A stretch of DNA of 64,000 nucleotides from positions 36,735-100,734 of the forward strand of contig NZ_QDFI01000006.1 of the NCBI RefSeq assembly GCF_003254465.1, written 5' to 3'. Positions 1-8,304 of this stretch are shown here, piece by piece (the stretch's first letter is position 1; each line of letters opens with the position of its first letter). Source of the stretch: Meridianimarinicoccus zhengii (GTDB lineage: Bacteria; Pseudomonadota; Alphaproteobacteria; Rhodobacterales; Rhodobacteraceae). A model generated the notes under the pieces. The model did not search any database. It saw only the letters and a list, made by a program, of their open reading frames with translations, and was not told where the DNA came from. A program made the translations under genes and the position numbers.

Positions 1-635
1 GCTTGCACGGCAGCACGGTGCAGCAGGTGTCGGCCCTGCGGCTGATCGCGTTGATCACGGCGCGATACAACTGGCAGCGCAACGAATTGTCGATCGGGCA
101 GGCGGAGATGGCGCGGATCTGGGGGGTCGATCCGCGCACGGCGAAGCGCGAGGTCAAGCGGCTGGTGGCGTCGGGGCTGCTGGAGATCGTGCGGGCGGGC
201 GTCCGGGGCCGGGTCGCAAGTTACCGGCTGAACCTTGCGGTGCTGGAGGAGCGCTCGCGCCCGGTCTGGGAGTGTGTCGGCCCGGATTTCGCGGATCGGG
301 CCGGGCGGCTGCTGGCGCAGCGTGCGGGGCGGGAAGCGCCGGGCAACGTCCTGCGGGTGGATTTCGCCGGACCGCGTGCGCCCGAGGCAGCGGGGCAAGG
401 GGTCGATCCCCGCTGGCAGGCGGTGCTGGAGAGGCTTGCCGCCGAAAGCCCCGAGGATTTTGCCAACTGGTATCAGCGGCTGTCGCTGGCAGGCTGCGAG
501 GGCGGGGCCGTGTGCCTGCACGCACCGAATGCGTTCGTCACGTCCTATGTGGCGACCCATCTGGCGGCGCCGCTGGAGGCGGCGGTGACGCAGGTTTTTG
601 GTGCAGGGCACCGGGTGTCGCTGCGCGCGGGGTAG
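1..635 (+). CDS. Winged-helix protein with C-terminal DnaA-N-like domain (5' partial)
   Basis: The reading frame is open from the left edge to a TAG at 633-635, so the true start lies outside the window. About 210 residues are visible. Residues ~35-75 read as a winged helix-turn-helix (MARIWGVDPRTAKREVKRL). The last ~70 residues resemble DnaA domain I, with FANWYQRLSL followed by the PNAFVTSYV pattern. DnaA-like proteins of this kind occur in Rhodobacterales, but I cannot name a role. It is not a full DnaA: there is no AAA+ module or DnaA-box-binding domain. A replication-linked or regulatory function is inference only. Confidence 0.6.
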   Translation, partial: LHGSTVQQVSALRLIALITARYNWQRNELSIGQAEMARIWGVDPRTAKREVKRLVASGLLEIVRAGVRGRVASYRLNLAVLEERSRPVWECVGPDFADRAGRLLAQRAGREAPGNVLRVDFAGPRAPEAAGQGVDPRWQAVLERLAAESPEDFANWYQRLSLAGCEGGAVCLHAPNAFVTSYVATHLAAPLEAAVTQVFGAGHRVSLRAG

Positions 636-731
636 GGCGCGGGGTGCTGTGCAGAAGGGCGCGATTCTGCGCGGCAAGATATGCAGGCTGTTGACCTGCG
701 GGATCCGTGTTTGACGGGTCTTCGACCGGCC

Positions 732-2297
732 TCAGCCCCCGTCGGCCCACCGGGTGCGGTAGAGGTCGAAGCGACGGTCGCGCAGGTTGCGCACCGACCC
801 TTGGGCCCGCGCCCATTGCACGGTGGCGAGGTTGAGGTCGGCGACGATGATCATCTCGACATTTTCCGACGCCTCGGCGGCGATGCCGTCGCGGGCGAAG
901 GGGAAATCGCAAGGCGTCAGGATCGCGGATTGCGCGTACTGGATGTCGATGTTGCTGACGTTGTCGAGGTTTCCGACCATGCCCGCGGTCACGACGTAGC
1001 ACTGGTTTTCCACCGCGCGGGCCTGGCAGCAATAGCGCACGCGCAGGTGCCCGTGGCGGGTGTCGGTATTGTAGGGCACGAAGATCACCCGCGCGCCCTG
1101 GTCGGCAAGGCGCCGGGCGGCTTCGGGGAATTCGCTGTCATAGCAGATGAGCACGCCGACGGGGCCGCAATCGGTGTCGATCACGTCCACGCTGTCGCCG
1201 CCCTTGATGTGCCACGAGGCGCGTTCGTCGGGGGTGGGGTGCAGCTTTTCCTGGGTGTGCACGGTGCCGTCGCGCAGGAAGACATAGCCCACGTTGTGGA
1301 TGTCGCCGTCATCGGTGACGGTGGCGTGGCTGCCGCCGACGATGTTGATGGCGCGGCCGATGGCCATGGCGCGCAGGCGTTCGACGAACTCCGCCGTGTG
1401 GTCCGAGGTCCGCTGGATCGCCTGTTCGGGCGGCAGTTCGGTGGCTTCGCAGGACAGCAGCTGCAGGGTGAAATGTTCGGGGAAGACTACGAAATCGGCG
1501 CCGTATTCGGACGCGATGTTCACGAAGTAGTCCACGTTGGCGTAGAACTGGTCGGTGTCGCGCAGGGTGCGGGCCTGAAGCTGCACTGCGGCGACGCGCA
1601 CGACCTCCGGGTCGGTGCGGGTGATGGGCTGGGCGGCGTCGGGGTCTTCGTAATAGGGATTGTGCCAGAGCATCAGCGCCGCGTGGCCGCCGGAGGCCTT
1701 GTCCTCGGGGGCGTAGCGGGGCAGGGCGTGGGCGGGCATGAACCCGGCCTTCATCTGGAAGGCCATCACGGGATCGCGCAGGTCGCCGCCGCGCACGGCG
1801 TCGATATAGGCCTGCGGGTCGGGATGGGTCTTGCGGTGGCGCCGGAAGCCCGGCAGGCGCCCGCCGAAGGCGATGCCGCGCAGCCCGAGATCGATGCAGA
1901 GCCGTTCGCGCGCCTGGTAGAGCCGCTTGCCCAGCCGCAGGCGGCGGTGGGCGGGATCCACCATCACCTCGATCCCGTAGAGCCAGTCGCCGCGGGCGTT
2001 GTTCTGGCTGGCATAGCCGGCGCCGGTGACCTCGTCCCAGGTGTGTTGGGCCATGACGCGGGCTTGCGTGACACGCAGGGTGGCGGCGTAGCCGGCCACC
2101 TGCCCGTCATAGAGCGCCACGAAGGTGCCCTTGGCGAAGGCGTTGATCTGGCCCGCGATCTGGCCATGGGTATAGGGGCCCTGGTCGGCATAGACACGGC
2201 GGGACAGTTCCACGATGCCGGGCACGTCGCGGGGTTCGGCGGTGCGAATTTCCAGCCGGGCGGCGGTGCTGCCGGGGCGGTCGGGCGTGTCGGTCAT
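732..2297 (-). CDS. GNAT acetyltransferase / carbon-nitrogen hydrolase (nitrilase) fusion protein
   Basis: This 521-residue protein has an N-terminal GNAT-like domain (residues ~15-215) and a C-terminal nitrilase-superfamily amidohydrolase domain (~232-515). The nitrilase triad is intact: Glu274 (FPEHF), Lys351 (EKLHP) and Cys385 (ICYDSEFP). The two-domain family is known; the amide or nitrile substrate is not predictable. The ATG at 2297 is chosen because AAGGGA lies ~7 nt upstream and the GNAT domain begins soon after. An upstream extension to 2477 would be low-complexity Arg/Pro sequence. It ends 96 bp from the left-edge gene, convergently, and follows the alpha/beta hydrolase by 61 bp, so the two may be co-transcribed. 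Confidence 0.88.
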   Translation of the reverse strand: MTDTPDRPGSTAARLEIRTAEPRDVPGIVELSRRVYADQGPYTHGQIAGQINAFAKGTFVALYDGQVAGYAATLRVTQARVMAQHTWDEVTGAGYASQNNARGDWLYGIEVMVDPAHRRLRLGKRLYQARERLCIDLGLRGIAFGGRLPGFRRHRKTHPDPQAYIDAVRGGDLRDPVMAFQMKAGFMPAHALPRYAPEDKASGGHAALMLWHNPYYEDPDAAQPITRTDPEVVRVAAVQLQARTLRDTDQFYANVDYFVNIASEYGADFVVFPEHFTLQLLSCEATELPPEQAIQRTSDHTAEFVERLRAMAIGRAINIVGGSHATVTDDGDIHNVGYVFLRDGTVHTQEKLHPTPDERASWHIKGGDSVDVIDTDCGPVGVLICYDSEFPEAARRLADQGARVIFVPYNTDTRHGHLRVRYCCQARAVENQCYVVTAGMVGNLDNVSNIDIQYAQSAILTPCDFPFARDGIAAEASENVEMIIVADLNLATVQWARAQGSVRNLRDRRFDLYRTRWADGG

Positions 2298-2358
2298 GAT
2301 GCGGTCCCTTGCGGTGTCTGGGCTGGGGTATCGTCTGCGGCGTGCCGTGCCAAGCCGG

Positions 2359-3828
2359 TCAGGGCAGCGCGAAGAGCGGCGTGCTGGCGGCGAGCGCCCA
2401 GGCCAGGGCCAGCGCGCTGCCGATGGCGGCGGTGGTCGTGCCCGCGCGGGCGGCGGTGAGGCGGGCGAAGCTGCCATAGACCAGCCAGAAGAGCAGGAGC
2501 ACCGGCAGCACCGTGAAGATCAGGCCGAGCGGCCGGGGCGCTGCGATCATGGTCGCGGCGAGCGCGGTCAGCAGGATCAGCCGCGCCAGCACCCGCCGCC
2601 AGAGGGGCGCGCCATGGGCGAGGGCGGCGTCGGCGACGGCGAAGGGCAGCGCGCCAAGCAGCAAGAGCACCATCAGTCCCGCGCGCGGACCCATGGGAAT
2701 GAAGGCGGAGAAGGCGGCGTCGAGCACCAGCGCGAACACGAGCCCCCATGCGACGAGCAGGGCGAGCGCGCGCAGGCGGGGCCGGTCAGGCCGCCAGCCG
2801 CCACGGGCAAGCACGGCAAGCTGCGCGGCGCCCCAGACCCCGAGGAACGCGGCGAGCGGGACGAAGCCCGCGACGGTCCCCTGGTCCTTCAGGAGCACCA
2901 TCGCGGCGGCGGCGGGCAGCACGGGCAGGGCGATGGCCGCAAGGTAGCGCCGCCGCGACGGGGGCGGCGGGGCCGGACAGGGGGGACCGGCCAGCATGGA
3001 CAGCGGAAGGTAGGCCACGACCACGGCCCCGAGCAGCACGAGCATCGCCGGGCCGAAGCCCGCGGCCACGGGACCGACGGGCAGGCCGCCCGTGGCGATG
3101 GCGATCCAGTCGCGGGCTTCCTCAAGGGTGGTGGGGCTGTAGAGCACGCCGACATGTTCGACATTCGGCGCGGCGACGGCGCGGCGCTGCACGGCGCCCG
3201 CGGTCGCCGTGTCGCCCTCGGCCGCCGCCGGGTCCACCTGTTGCAGAAACCGCAGGCCGACGTCGCGCAGGCGCTGTTCCCACGCGCCCGACACGATCAG
3301 AAGGTGCTCGGGGAAATCGGCGGTCACCGTGTCGGAATACATGGAGATCGCCACGATCGCGGCCATGTCGGGCAGGCGCTGTGCGGCGCGGATCGTCACG
3401 TCCGTCGCCATGGAATGGCCCACGAGTGCCAGCGGGCCGGCTCCCGCGCCCGGCAGCGCGCGCGCCGCCTGCGCCACGGCGAAGGTCTGGTCCACGAGCG
3501 CGGCGGTGGTGCCGTCCACGGTTTCCACCTGCGGCGACATCAGGCCGGGATGCCGCCCATGGCCGATGAAATCGAAGGCGACCACCACGGACCCGGCGCG
3601 CGCGAGCGTGAAGGACAGCGCCTGCATCATCTGGCGCGACCCGGCGAAGCCATGCGCGACCACCACGAGCGGCGCGCCGTCGCGCGGAGTGACGGGGCGG
3701 TAGACCGTCGCGGGCGATCCGGCCAGCGTGACCCTTTCGGTGCGCAGGTCGCCACGCGTGCGGTCGATCTGCCAGAGTGCTGCCAGCGCCGCGATCACGG
3801 CCAGAATGCCGATGCCGATGCGTATCAT
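2359..3828 (-). CDS. Alpha/beta hydrolase with C-terminal membrane region
   Basis: The protein has 489 residues. After an N-terminal membrane anchor (residues 2-20) comes an alpha/beta hydrolase fold with an oxyanion-side HGFAGS motif (59-64) and the nucleophile elbow GHSMA (Ser139). The second half (~270-489) is a run of hydrophobic segments, probably five to seven transmembrane helices. This suggests a membrane-embedded hydrolase with its catalytic domain near one face. RBS AAGGAC precedes the ATG. The substrate is unknown. It lies upstream of, and co-directional with, the GNAT/nitrilase gene. Confidence 0.75.
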   Translation of the reverse strand: MIRIGIGILAVIAALAALWQIDRTRGDLRTERVTLAGSPATVYRPVTPRDGAPLVVVAHGFAGSRQMMQALSFTLARAGSVVVAFDFIGHGRHPGLMSPQVETVDGTTAALVDQTFAVAQAARALPGAGAGPLALVGHSMATDVTIRAAQRLPDMAAIVAISMYSDTVTADFPEHLLIVSGAWEQRLRDVGLRFLQQVDPAAAEGDTATAGAVQRRAVAAPNVEHVGVLYSPTTLEEARDWIAIATGGLPVGPVAAGFGPAMLVLLGAVVVAYLPLSMLAGPPCPAPPPPSRRRYLAAIALPVLPAAAAMVLLKDQGTVAGFVPLAAFLGVWGAAQLAVLARGGWRPDRPRLRALALLVAWGLVFALVLDAAFSAFIPMGPRAGLMVLLLLGALPFAVADAALAHGAPLWRRVLARLILLTALAATMIAAPRPLGLIFTVLPVLLLFWLVYGSFARLTAARAGTTTAAIGSALALAWALAASTPLFALP

Positions 3829-4138
3829 GGTCGTCCTTGTCTTGGGTTCCGTTGGGTCCTGATCTAGCAGGCTGGCGGGAAAACGGAACGCGGGGATGCC
3901 TTGGCACCGCGCCGAAGAGGGGTCTGGCCCGAGCCTCCCTCCGGAAGTGTGCTTTGGCGATGCCGCGTGTCATGCTGACGACAGCGATTCTTTCGCGCAT
4001 TCCGCCTTGCTCTGGCGGATCGCTGCGCCCTCCTTGGCTCGGGCGCGGCCCCTGGAGGCAGGGTGTCGATGCTGGGAACAAGATCGCATATCCGTCCTTG
4101 GTAGCCCTCGGGACTTGCCGGACGGCGCAGGATAATAT
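3829..4138. other. Intergenic region between hydrolase and toxin-antitoxin genes
   Basis: This divergent spacer precedes the antitoxin gene. Short frames here have no RBS or family resemblance and are judged non-coding. It becomes AT-rich only at its right end (around 4131-4140), next to the tandem repeat that precedes the antitoxin gene, where a promoter is expected. Confidence 0.5.
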
Positions 4139-4162
4139 ATCTAGACAGCTATCTAGCCAGCT
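4139..4162. promoter_or_regulatory. Tandem 12-bp repeat, putative toxin-antitoxin operator
   Basis: Two adjacent 12-mers, ATCTAGACAGCT (4139-4150) and ATCTAGCCAGCT (4151-4162), differ at one base. They sit between an AT-rich stretch and the RBS of the antitoxin gene. Each unit contains CTAG. Type II antitoxins such as Phd commonly bind repeated sites at this position to autoregulate. That role is inferred from position and repetition. Confidence 0.55.
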
Positions 4163-4174
4163 CAGGACGGATCG

Positions 4175-4435
4175 ATGCTGACCCTTCAGGATGCCAAGAA
4201 CCGATTCAGCGCCGTGGTCGACGCTGCGCTGTCCGGTCACCCGCAAGAGGTCACGCGCCGGGGCAAGCCCGTGGTCGTGGTCCTGTCGGTGGAAGAATAC
4301 CGCCGCCTGCTGGGGCAGGCGCAGGCGCAGCGCGAAAGCTTCGCCGCGCATCTGATGAGCTTCCCCGGACCGGCTGCCCACGATGCCGCTGACATCCCGC
4401 GCGCGCAGGCGGTGCCGCGCGACGTGGTCCTGTGA
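4175..4435 (+). CDS. Type II antitoxin, Phd/YefM family
   Basis: The 86-residue protein has the Phd/YefM pattern: an N-terminal AKNRFSAVVDAAL helix region, then TRRGKPVVVVLSVEEYRRLL. The C-terminal tail (~50-86) would be the disordered toxin-neutralising part. RBS AGGACGG precedes the ATG. It lies 10 bp upstream of a PIN-domain toxin, the standard antitoxin-first order. It should bind DNA through its N-terminal half and repress the pair, possibly through the 12-bp repeats just upstream. Confidence 0.88.
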   Translation: MLTLQDAKNRFSAVVDAALSGHPQEVTRRGKPVVVVLSVEEYRRLLGQAQAQRESFAAHLMSFPGPAAHDAADIPRAQAVPRDVVL

Positions 4436-4445
4436 TCGGGGCGCC

Positions 4446-4853
4446 GTGATCTACATTCTCGATACCAACGTGATTTCGGCTGTGCGGCGGGCGGATCGTG
4501 CACCGCAGGTGGCCCGCTGGCTGGCCGCGCGGGACGAATCCGACCTGTTCCTGAGCGTCGTCACGCTGGGCGAGATCGAGCGCGGCATCGCCTTGCAGGA
4601 TCGGCAGAACCCCGGCTTCGCCGGCGACCTGCGCGCGTGGATCAATCGCACGGTCACCCTGTTCGGGGATCGCATCCTGCCGTTCGACGACCGGGACGCG
4701 CGGCACTGGGGGCAGTTGTCGGCGCGGATCGGGCATCCCGGCGCGGACCTGATGATCGCGGCGCAGGCGCTGGCACGCGACGGTATCGTTGTGACGGGCA
4801 ACACCGTCGATTTCGCCGCGACCGGCGCGCGGCTGGTTGACCCGTTCGCCTGA
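4446..4853 (+). CDS. PIN-domain ribonuclease toxin (VapC-like)
   Basis: A GTG start at 4446 gives 135 residues beginning right at the PIN strand IYILDTNVIS. Acidic residues expected for metal-dependent RNase activity are present: Asp6, Glu43 (LGEIERG), Asp101 (GADLMIAA) and Asp122. The length is typical of VapC-type toxins. In-frame sequence upstream of 4446 would overlap the antitoxin and has no homology-like features. Pairing with a Phd-type antitoxin is common in alphaproteobacteria. The cleavage target (for example tRNA or rRNA) cannot be predicted. Confidence 0.9.
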   Translation: MIYILDTNVISAVRRADRAPQVARWLAARDESDLFLSVVTLGEIERGIALQDRQNPGFAGDLRAWINRTVTLFGDRILPFDDRDARHWGQLSARIGHPGADLMIAAQALARDGIVVTGNTVDFAATGARLVDPFA

Positions 4854-4918
4854 GCCGTTCGCGCAACGCCGGGGCCCGTGGGCCGGCAAGGCGGCATGCA
4901 CGCGTCTACGACCCTGAT

Positions 4919-4990
4919 CCGACCAAGGTCGGGTAGCGGGGGCGGGGCGGCGCCGCCTAGGGTGCGGGATGTGCCGGGCATCCCCGGCAC
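4919..4990. promoter_or_regulatory. Palindrome and stem-loop upstream of pqqA
   Basis: Two dyads lie in the 166-bp gap between the toxin gene and pqqA. The first is CCGACC-AA-GGTCGG (4919-4932). The second is an 8-bp perfect stem, GTGCCGGG-CATC-CCCGGCAC (4971-4990), ending 29 bp before the pqqA start. The second could terminate toxin mRNA or act in the pqqA leader. No T-tract follows it. Confidence 0.4.
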
Positions 4991-5019
4991 GTTCCTGAAA
5001 CCCCATGAGGGAGGACCCG

Positions 5020-5121
5020 ATGGCCTGGACGACACCGATGATCCGCGAGATCGAATGCGGCATGGAAATCAACATGTACGGACCCGAGCACGAAGACGAC
5101 GCCCGCGGCGTCCTGTTCTGA
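5020..5121 (+). CDS. pqqA: PQQ precursor peptide PqqA
   Basis: A 33-codon gene encodes a peptide beginning MAWTTPMIREIECGMEINMY. It contains the conserved Glu16 and Tyr20 (E-I-N-M-Y spacing), the two residues cross-linked by PqqE to build pyrroloquinoline quinone. RBS GAGGGAGG lies just upstream and pqqB begins 22 bp downstream. The tail after Tyr20 (13 residues, acidic then GVLF) is longer than in the classic 23-24-residue peptides. Confidence 0.93.
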   Translation: MAWTTPMIREIECGMEINMYGPEHEDDARGVLF

Positions 5122-5143
5122 TCGGCGGGCGCGGGGTCGCGCG

Positions 5144-6040
5144 ATGGGATTCCGCGCCCTTGTTCTCGGGGCGGCGGCCGGGGGTGGCCTGCCGCAGTGG
5201 AATTGTGGCTGCGCGAACTGCAATGCCGCCCGCGCGGGCAGGATCCCGGCGCTGACGCAATCCTCGCTTGCGGTGACGGGCAACGGGCGCGACTGGGCCG
5301 TGTTGAACGCCTCGCCCGATATCCGGGTGCAGTTGGCCGGGGCGGCGCCCTTGTATCCGACCGGACTGCGGGATCTCCCGCTGCAGTCGGTGCTGGTGAC
5401 GAATGGCGATATCGACCATGTGGCGGGCCTGCTGACCCTGCGGGAGGTGCAGCCCTTTGCGCTGTATGCCACGGCGGGCATCCACGCGGTGCTGGAGGCC
5501 AACCCGATCTTCGGGGCACTGAGGCCGTCTGTGGTGCCGCGCGTGGCCGTGGCGCTGGAGCAGCCCGTGGAGATCGCGCCGGGGCTGAAGGCGGTGCTGT
5601 TCCCGGTGCCGGGCAAGGTGCCGCTGTATCTGGAAGGGGACGCGGTGCAGACCGACCTGATGGGCGAGCAGACCGTGGGCGTGGAATTGCGCGCGGGCGG
5701 GCGCGTGGCGTTCTACATCCCCGGCTGTGCGGCGCTGACGGATGGCCTGCGCGATCGGCTGCGCGGGGCTGACGCGGTCTTTTTCGACGGCACGCTGTGG
5801 TCGGATGACGAGATGCAGCGCACGGGGCTGGGCACCAAGACCGGCGAGCGCATGGGGCACATGTCGATGGCGGGGGAGGCCGGTTCCATCGCGGCGTTTC
5901 GCGATCTGAACGTGCGCCGCAAGGTGTTCGTGCACATGAACAATTCCAACCCGGTGCTGGATCCGCGCAGCCCGGAACGCGCCGAGGCCGAGGCCGCGGG
6001 CTGGACCATCGGACAGGATGGAATGGAGATCACGCCATGA
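5144..6040 (+). CDS. pqqB: PQQ biosynthesis protein PqqB
   Basis: The 298-residue protein matches PqqB of the metallo-beta-lactamase fold. It has an N-terminal LGAAAGGGLPQWNC signature, the Cys-rich WNCGCANC metal knuckle (~19-26), NGDIDHVAGL in place of the canonical HxHxDH motif, and C-terminal HMNNSNP. PqqB is a non-haem-iron hydroxylase in PQQ assembly, thought to oxidise the cross-linked Glu-Tyr product. It overlaps pqqC by 4 nt (ATGA), indicating translational coupling. Confidence 0.95.
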   Translation: MGFRALVLGAAAGGGLPQWNCGCANCNAARAGRIPALTQSSLAVTGNGRDWAVLNASPDIRVQLAGAAPLYPTGLRDLPLQSVLVTNGDIDHVAGLLTLREVQPFALYATAGIHAVLEANPIFGALRPSVVPRVAVALEQPVEIAPGLKAVLFPVPGKVPLYLEGDAVQTDLMGEQTVGVELRAGGRVAFYIPGCAALTDGLRDRLRGADAVFFDGTLWSDDEMQRTGLGTKTGERMGHMSMAGEAGSIAAFRDLNVRRKVFVHMNNSNPVLDPRSPERAEAEAAGWTIGQDGMEITP

Positions 6041-6792
6041 CCGACGGCAGAGACGTTTTCGAGGCGCGCTTGCGCCGGATCGGTGCCGAACGCTACCACG
6101 ACCTGCACCCGTTTCACGACCGGTTGCATGGCGGGCGCTGCACCATCGACGAGGTGCGGGCCTGGGTCATCAACCGCTATTATTACCAGCATTCGATCCC
6201 CATGAAGGACGCGGCCTTCATGAGCCGGGTGGACAACCCCGACCTGCGCCGGGCGTGGCGGTCGCGGATCGAGGATCACGACGGCACGGCGGAAAACGAA
6301 GGCGGCATCCGCCGCTGGCTGCGGCTGGCCGAAGCGGTGGGGCTCGACCCGGATTACGTCGCCTCCACCCGTGGCGTGCTGCCTGCGACGCGCTTTGCCG
6401 TCGATGCCTATGTGCGGTTCGTGCGCGACAAGTCGCTGCTGGAGGCGGTGGCGGCCTCGCTGACGGAACTGTTCGCGCCGAAGATCCATTCCGAACGGAT
6501 CGCGGGGCTGCTGAAGAACTACGATTTCGCGGACGACAGCGCGCTGTCCTATTTCCGGAACCGCTTGCAGGAGGCGCCGCGCGACGTGGCCTTCGGGCTG
6601 GGCTGGGTGCTGGATCACGCAGACACGGCGGAAAAGCAGGACGCGGCGGCGGCGGCGCTGACGTTCAAGACCGATGTGCTGTGGGCGCAGCTCGACGCGC
6701 TGTGGGGCGCGTATGTCGAGCCCGCGCGCATCCCCCCGGGCGCGTGGCGACCCGACGAAGGGCTGCGCGTGGCGGCGCGGAAGGCGTCATGA
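6037..6792 (+). CDS. pqqC: Pyrroloquinoline-quinone synthase PqqC
   Basis: At 251 residues it has the usual PqqC length. Recognisable segments are the N-terminal YHDLHPFHDRLHGG, RAWVINRYYYQHSIPMKDA, EDHDGT and GLGWVLDHADT. PqqC is a cofactor-less oxidase that catalyses the last step of PQQ formation: ring closure and eight-electron oxidation of AHQQ. Overlapping stop/start codons link it to both pqqB and pqqD. Confidence 0.96.
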   Translation: MTDGRDVFEARLRRIGAERYHDLHPFHDRLHGGRCTIDEVRAWVINRYYYQHSIPMKDAAFMSRVDNPDLRRAWRSRIEDHDGTAENEGGIRRWLRLAEAVGLDPDYVASTRGVLPATRFAVDAYVRFVRDKSLLEAVAASLTELFAPKIHSERIAGLLKNYDFADDSALSYFRNRLQEAPRDVAFGLGWVLDHADTAEKQDAAAAALTFKTDVLWAQLDALWGAYVEPARIPPGAWRPDEGLRVAARKAS

Positions 6793-7070
6793 TGGAAGCG
6801 ACGGATGTCCCAAGCCTGCCACGCGGCGTGCGCACGCGCTTCGACGATGTGCGCGGCGTCTGGGTGCTGCTGGCGCCGGAACGGGTGCTGATGCTGGACG
6901 AGATCGGGCTGGCGATCCTGGACGAAGTGGACGGCACGCGCGATTTCGGGACCATCACCGCTATGCTGGCCGCGCGGTACGACGCGCCCGCCGACCGGAT
7001 CGCGGCGGATGCAGCGCGGTTCCTTGGCGGGCTGCGCAACCGGCGGTTCCTGGACGTGGTGGCGGCATGA
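6789..7070 (+). CDS. pqqD: PqqA-binding chaperone PqqD
   Basis: The 93-residue protein has the PqqD pattern: PRGVRTRFDDVRGVWVLLAPERVLMLDEIGLAIL, then D-TITAML and a C-terminal FLGGLRNRRFLDV. PqqD binds the PqqA peptide and presents it to the radical-SAM enzyme PqqE (a RiPP recognition element). Two consecutive ATGs (6789 and 6792) are possible starts. The first overlaps the pqqC stop. The 3' end overlaps pqqE by 4 nt. Confidence 0.95.
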   Translation: MMEATDVPSLPRGVRTRFDDVRGVWVLLAPERVLMLDEIGLAILDEVDGTRDFGTITAMLAARYDAPADRIAADAARFLGGLRNRRFLDVVAA

Positions 7071-8161
7071 TCGGGATCGCGCGCCCTATCGCCATGCTGG
7101 CGGAACTGACCCATCGCTGCCCGCTGTCCTGCCCCTATTGCTCCAATCCGGTGGAGTTGACCCACAAGGCCGGCGAATTGCCGACCGAGGTCTGGGTGGA
7201 TGTCTTCGCGCAGGCCGCGGCGATGGGCGTGTTGCAAGTGCACCTGTCGGGGGGCGAGCCCGCGTCGCGGCGCGATCTGGAAGAGCTGGTCGCGGCCGCG
7301 GCGGGCGCGGGGCTGTATACGAACCTCATCACGTCCGGGATCGGGCTGACGCGGGACCGGCTTTTGGCGCTGGAGGCCGCGGGGCTGGACCATGTGCAAC
7401 TGTCCTTGCAGGGCACCGACGCGGCCATGGCCGACGCGATCGGCGGCTATCGCGGTGGGTTCGATCGCAAGATGGAGGTCGCGGGCTGGATAAGCGACAT
7501 CGGCTTTCCCCTGACGCTGAACTTCGTGATGCACCGGCGCAACCTGCACCAGTTGCCCCGCGCGCTGGAAATGGCCGAGGAGATGGGCGCGCGGCGGATC
7601 GAGGTGGCCACGGTGCAGTTCCACGGCTGGGCCATCAGGAACACCGGCACACTGATGCCCACGCTGGAACAGGCGCGGGAGGCTGACGCGATGGTGCGCG
7701 ACGCGCGCGCGCGGCTGGGCGGGCGGCTGGTGATCGACTATGTTCCGGCGGATTACCATGCGGAGTTTCCGAAACGTTGCATGGGGGGCTGGGGGTCGTC
7801 CGGGTTCAACGTGATGCCGGACGGCACCGTCCTGCCTTGCCACGCGGCGCAGACGATCCCGCATCTGAGCTTCGACCGGGTGCAGGACCGGCCGCTTGCC
7901 GAGATCTGGTACGAGGGTGCGGCGTTCAACGCCTATCGCGGGACCGACTGGATGCAGGAGCCGTGCTGCAGTTGCAACCGGCGCGAGATCGATTTCGGCG
8001 GCTGCCGCTGCCAGGCGCTGGCGCTGGCGGGGGATGCGTCGGCGACCGACCCGGTGTGCAGCCGCTCGCCTCACCGCGACAAGGTGCGCGCGCTGGCAGA
8101 TGCGGCGGCGGCGGACGCGGGGGCGGCGCTGGTGTACCGGACCTTCGCGCCGGTGCCATAG
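7067..8161 (+). CDS. pqqE: PqqA peptide cyclase PqqE (radical SAM/SPASM)
   Basis: The 364-residue protein has the radical-SAM CxxxCxxC motif at Cys18, Cys22 and Cys25 and a GGEPASRRDLEEL segment. A C-terminal SPASM domain is rich in Cys (KRCMGGWG, LPCHAA, EPCCSCNRRE, GGCRC) for auxiliary Fe-S clusters. PqqE forms the C-C bond between Glu16 and Tyr20 of PqqA. It is the last gene of the tight pqqABCDE operon. No pqqF/G-type protease or PQQ-dependent dehydrogenase is nearby in the window. Confidence 0.96.
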   Translation: MIGIARPIAMLAELTHRCPLSCPYCSNPVELTHKAGELPTEVWVDVFAQAAAMGVLQVHLSGGEPASRRDLEELVAAAAGAGLYTNLITSGIGLTRDRLLALEAAGLDHVQLSLQGTDAAMADAIGGYRGGFDRKMEVAGWISDIGFPLTLNFVMHRRNLHQLPRALEMAEEMGARRIEVATVQFHGWAIRNTGTLMPTLEQAREADAMVRDARARLGGRLVIDYVPADYHAEFPKRCMGGWGSSGFNVMPDGTVLPCHAAQTIPHLSFDRVQDRPLAEIWYEGAAFNAYRGTDWMQEPCCSCNRREIDFGGCRCQALALAGDASATDPVCSRSPHRDKVRALADAAAADAGAALVYRTFAPVP

Positions 8162-8239
8162 GCCCGGAAAGGCCGCATTTTTCCCGATCACGGATGCGTC
8201 AGCGGCCATGACAGCCGCCGGCCCATGGCGTATCCCCCA

Positions 8240-8262
8240 CCGGGTACCTAGATGGTATCCGG
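8240..8262. promoter_or_regulatory. Inverted repeat upstream of the OLD-like ATPase gene
   Basis: CCGGGTACC-TAGAT-GGTATCCGG has 9-bp arms with one mismatch. It lies in the 143-bp gap between pqqE and the ATPase gene, 42 bp before that gene's start, a position typical of an operator. A short GGCC stem followed by ATTTTT (~8161-8185) may be a weak pqqE terminator. Confidence 0.4.
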
Positions 8263-8304
8263 ATTGCGCAGGACGGCATCTCGCCCCGGCGCCAGCGAAG
8301 GGAG

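Noticed and set aside
3896..4135. Small open frame in the gap before the antitoxin
   Set aside because: It has no RBS and no recognisable pattern, and it lies in the probable promoter region.
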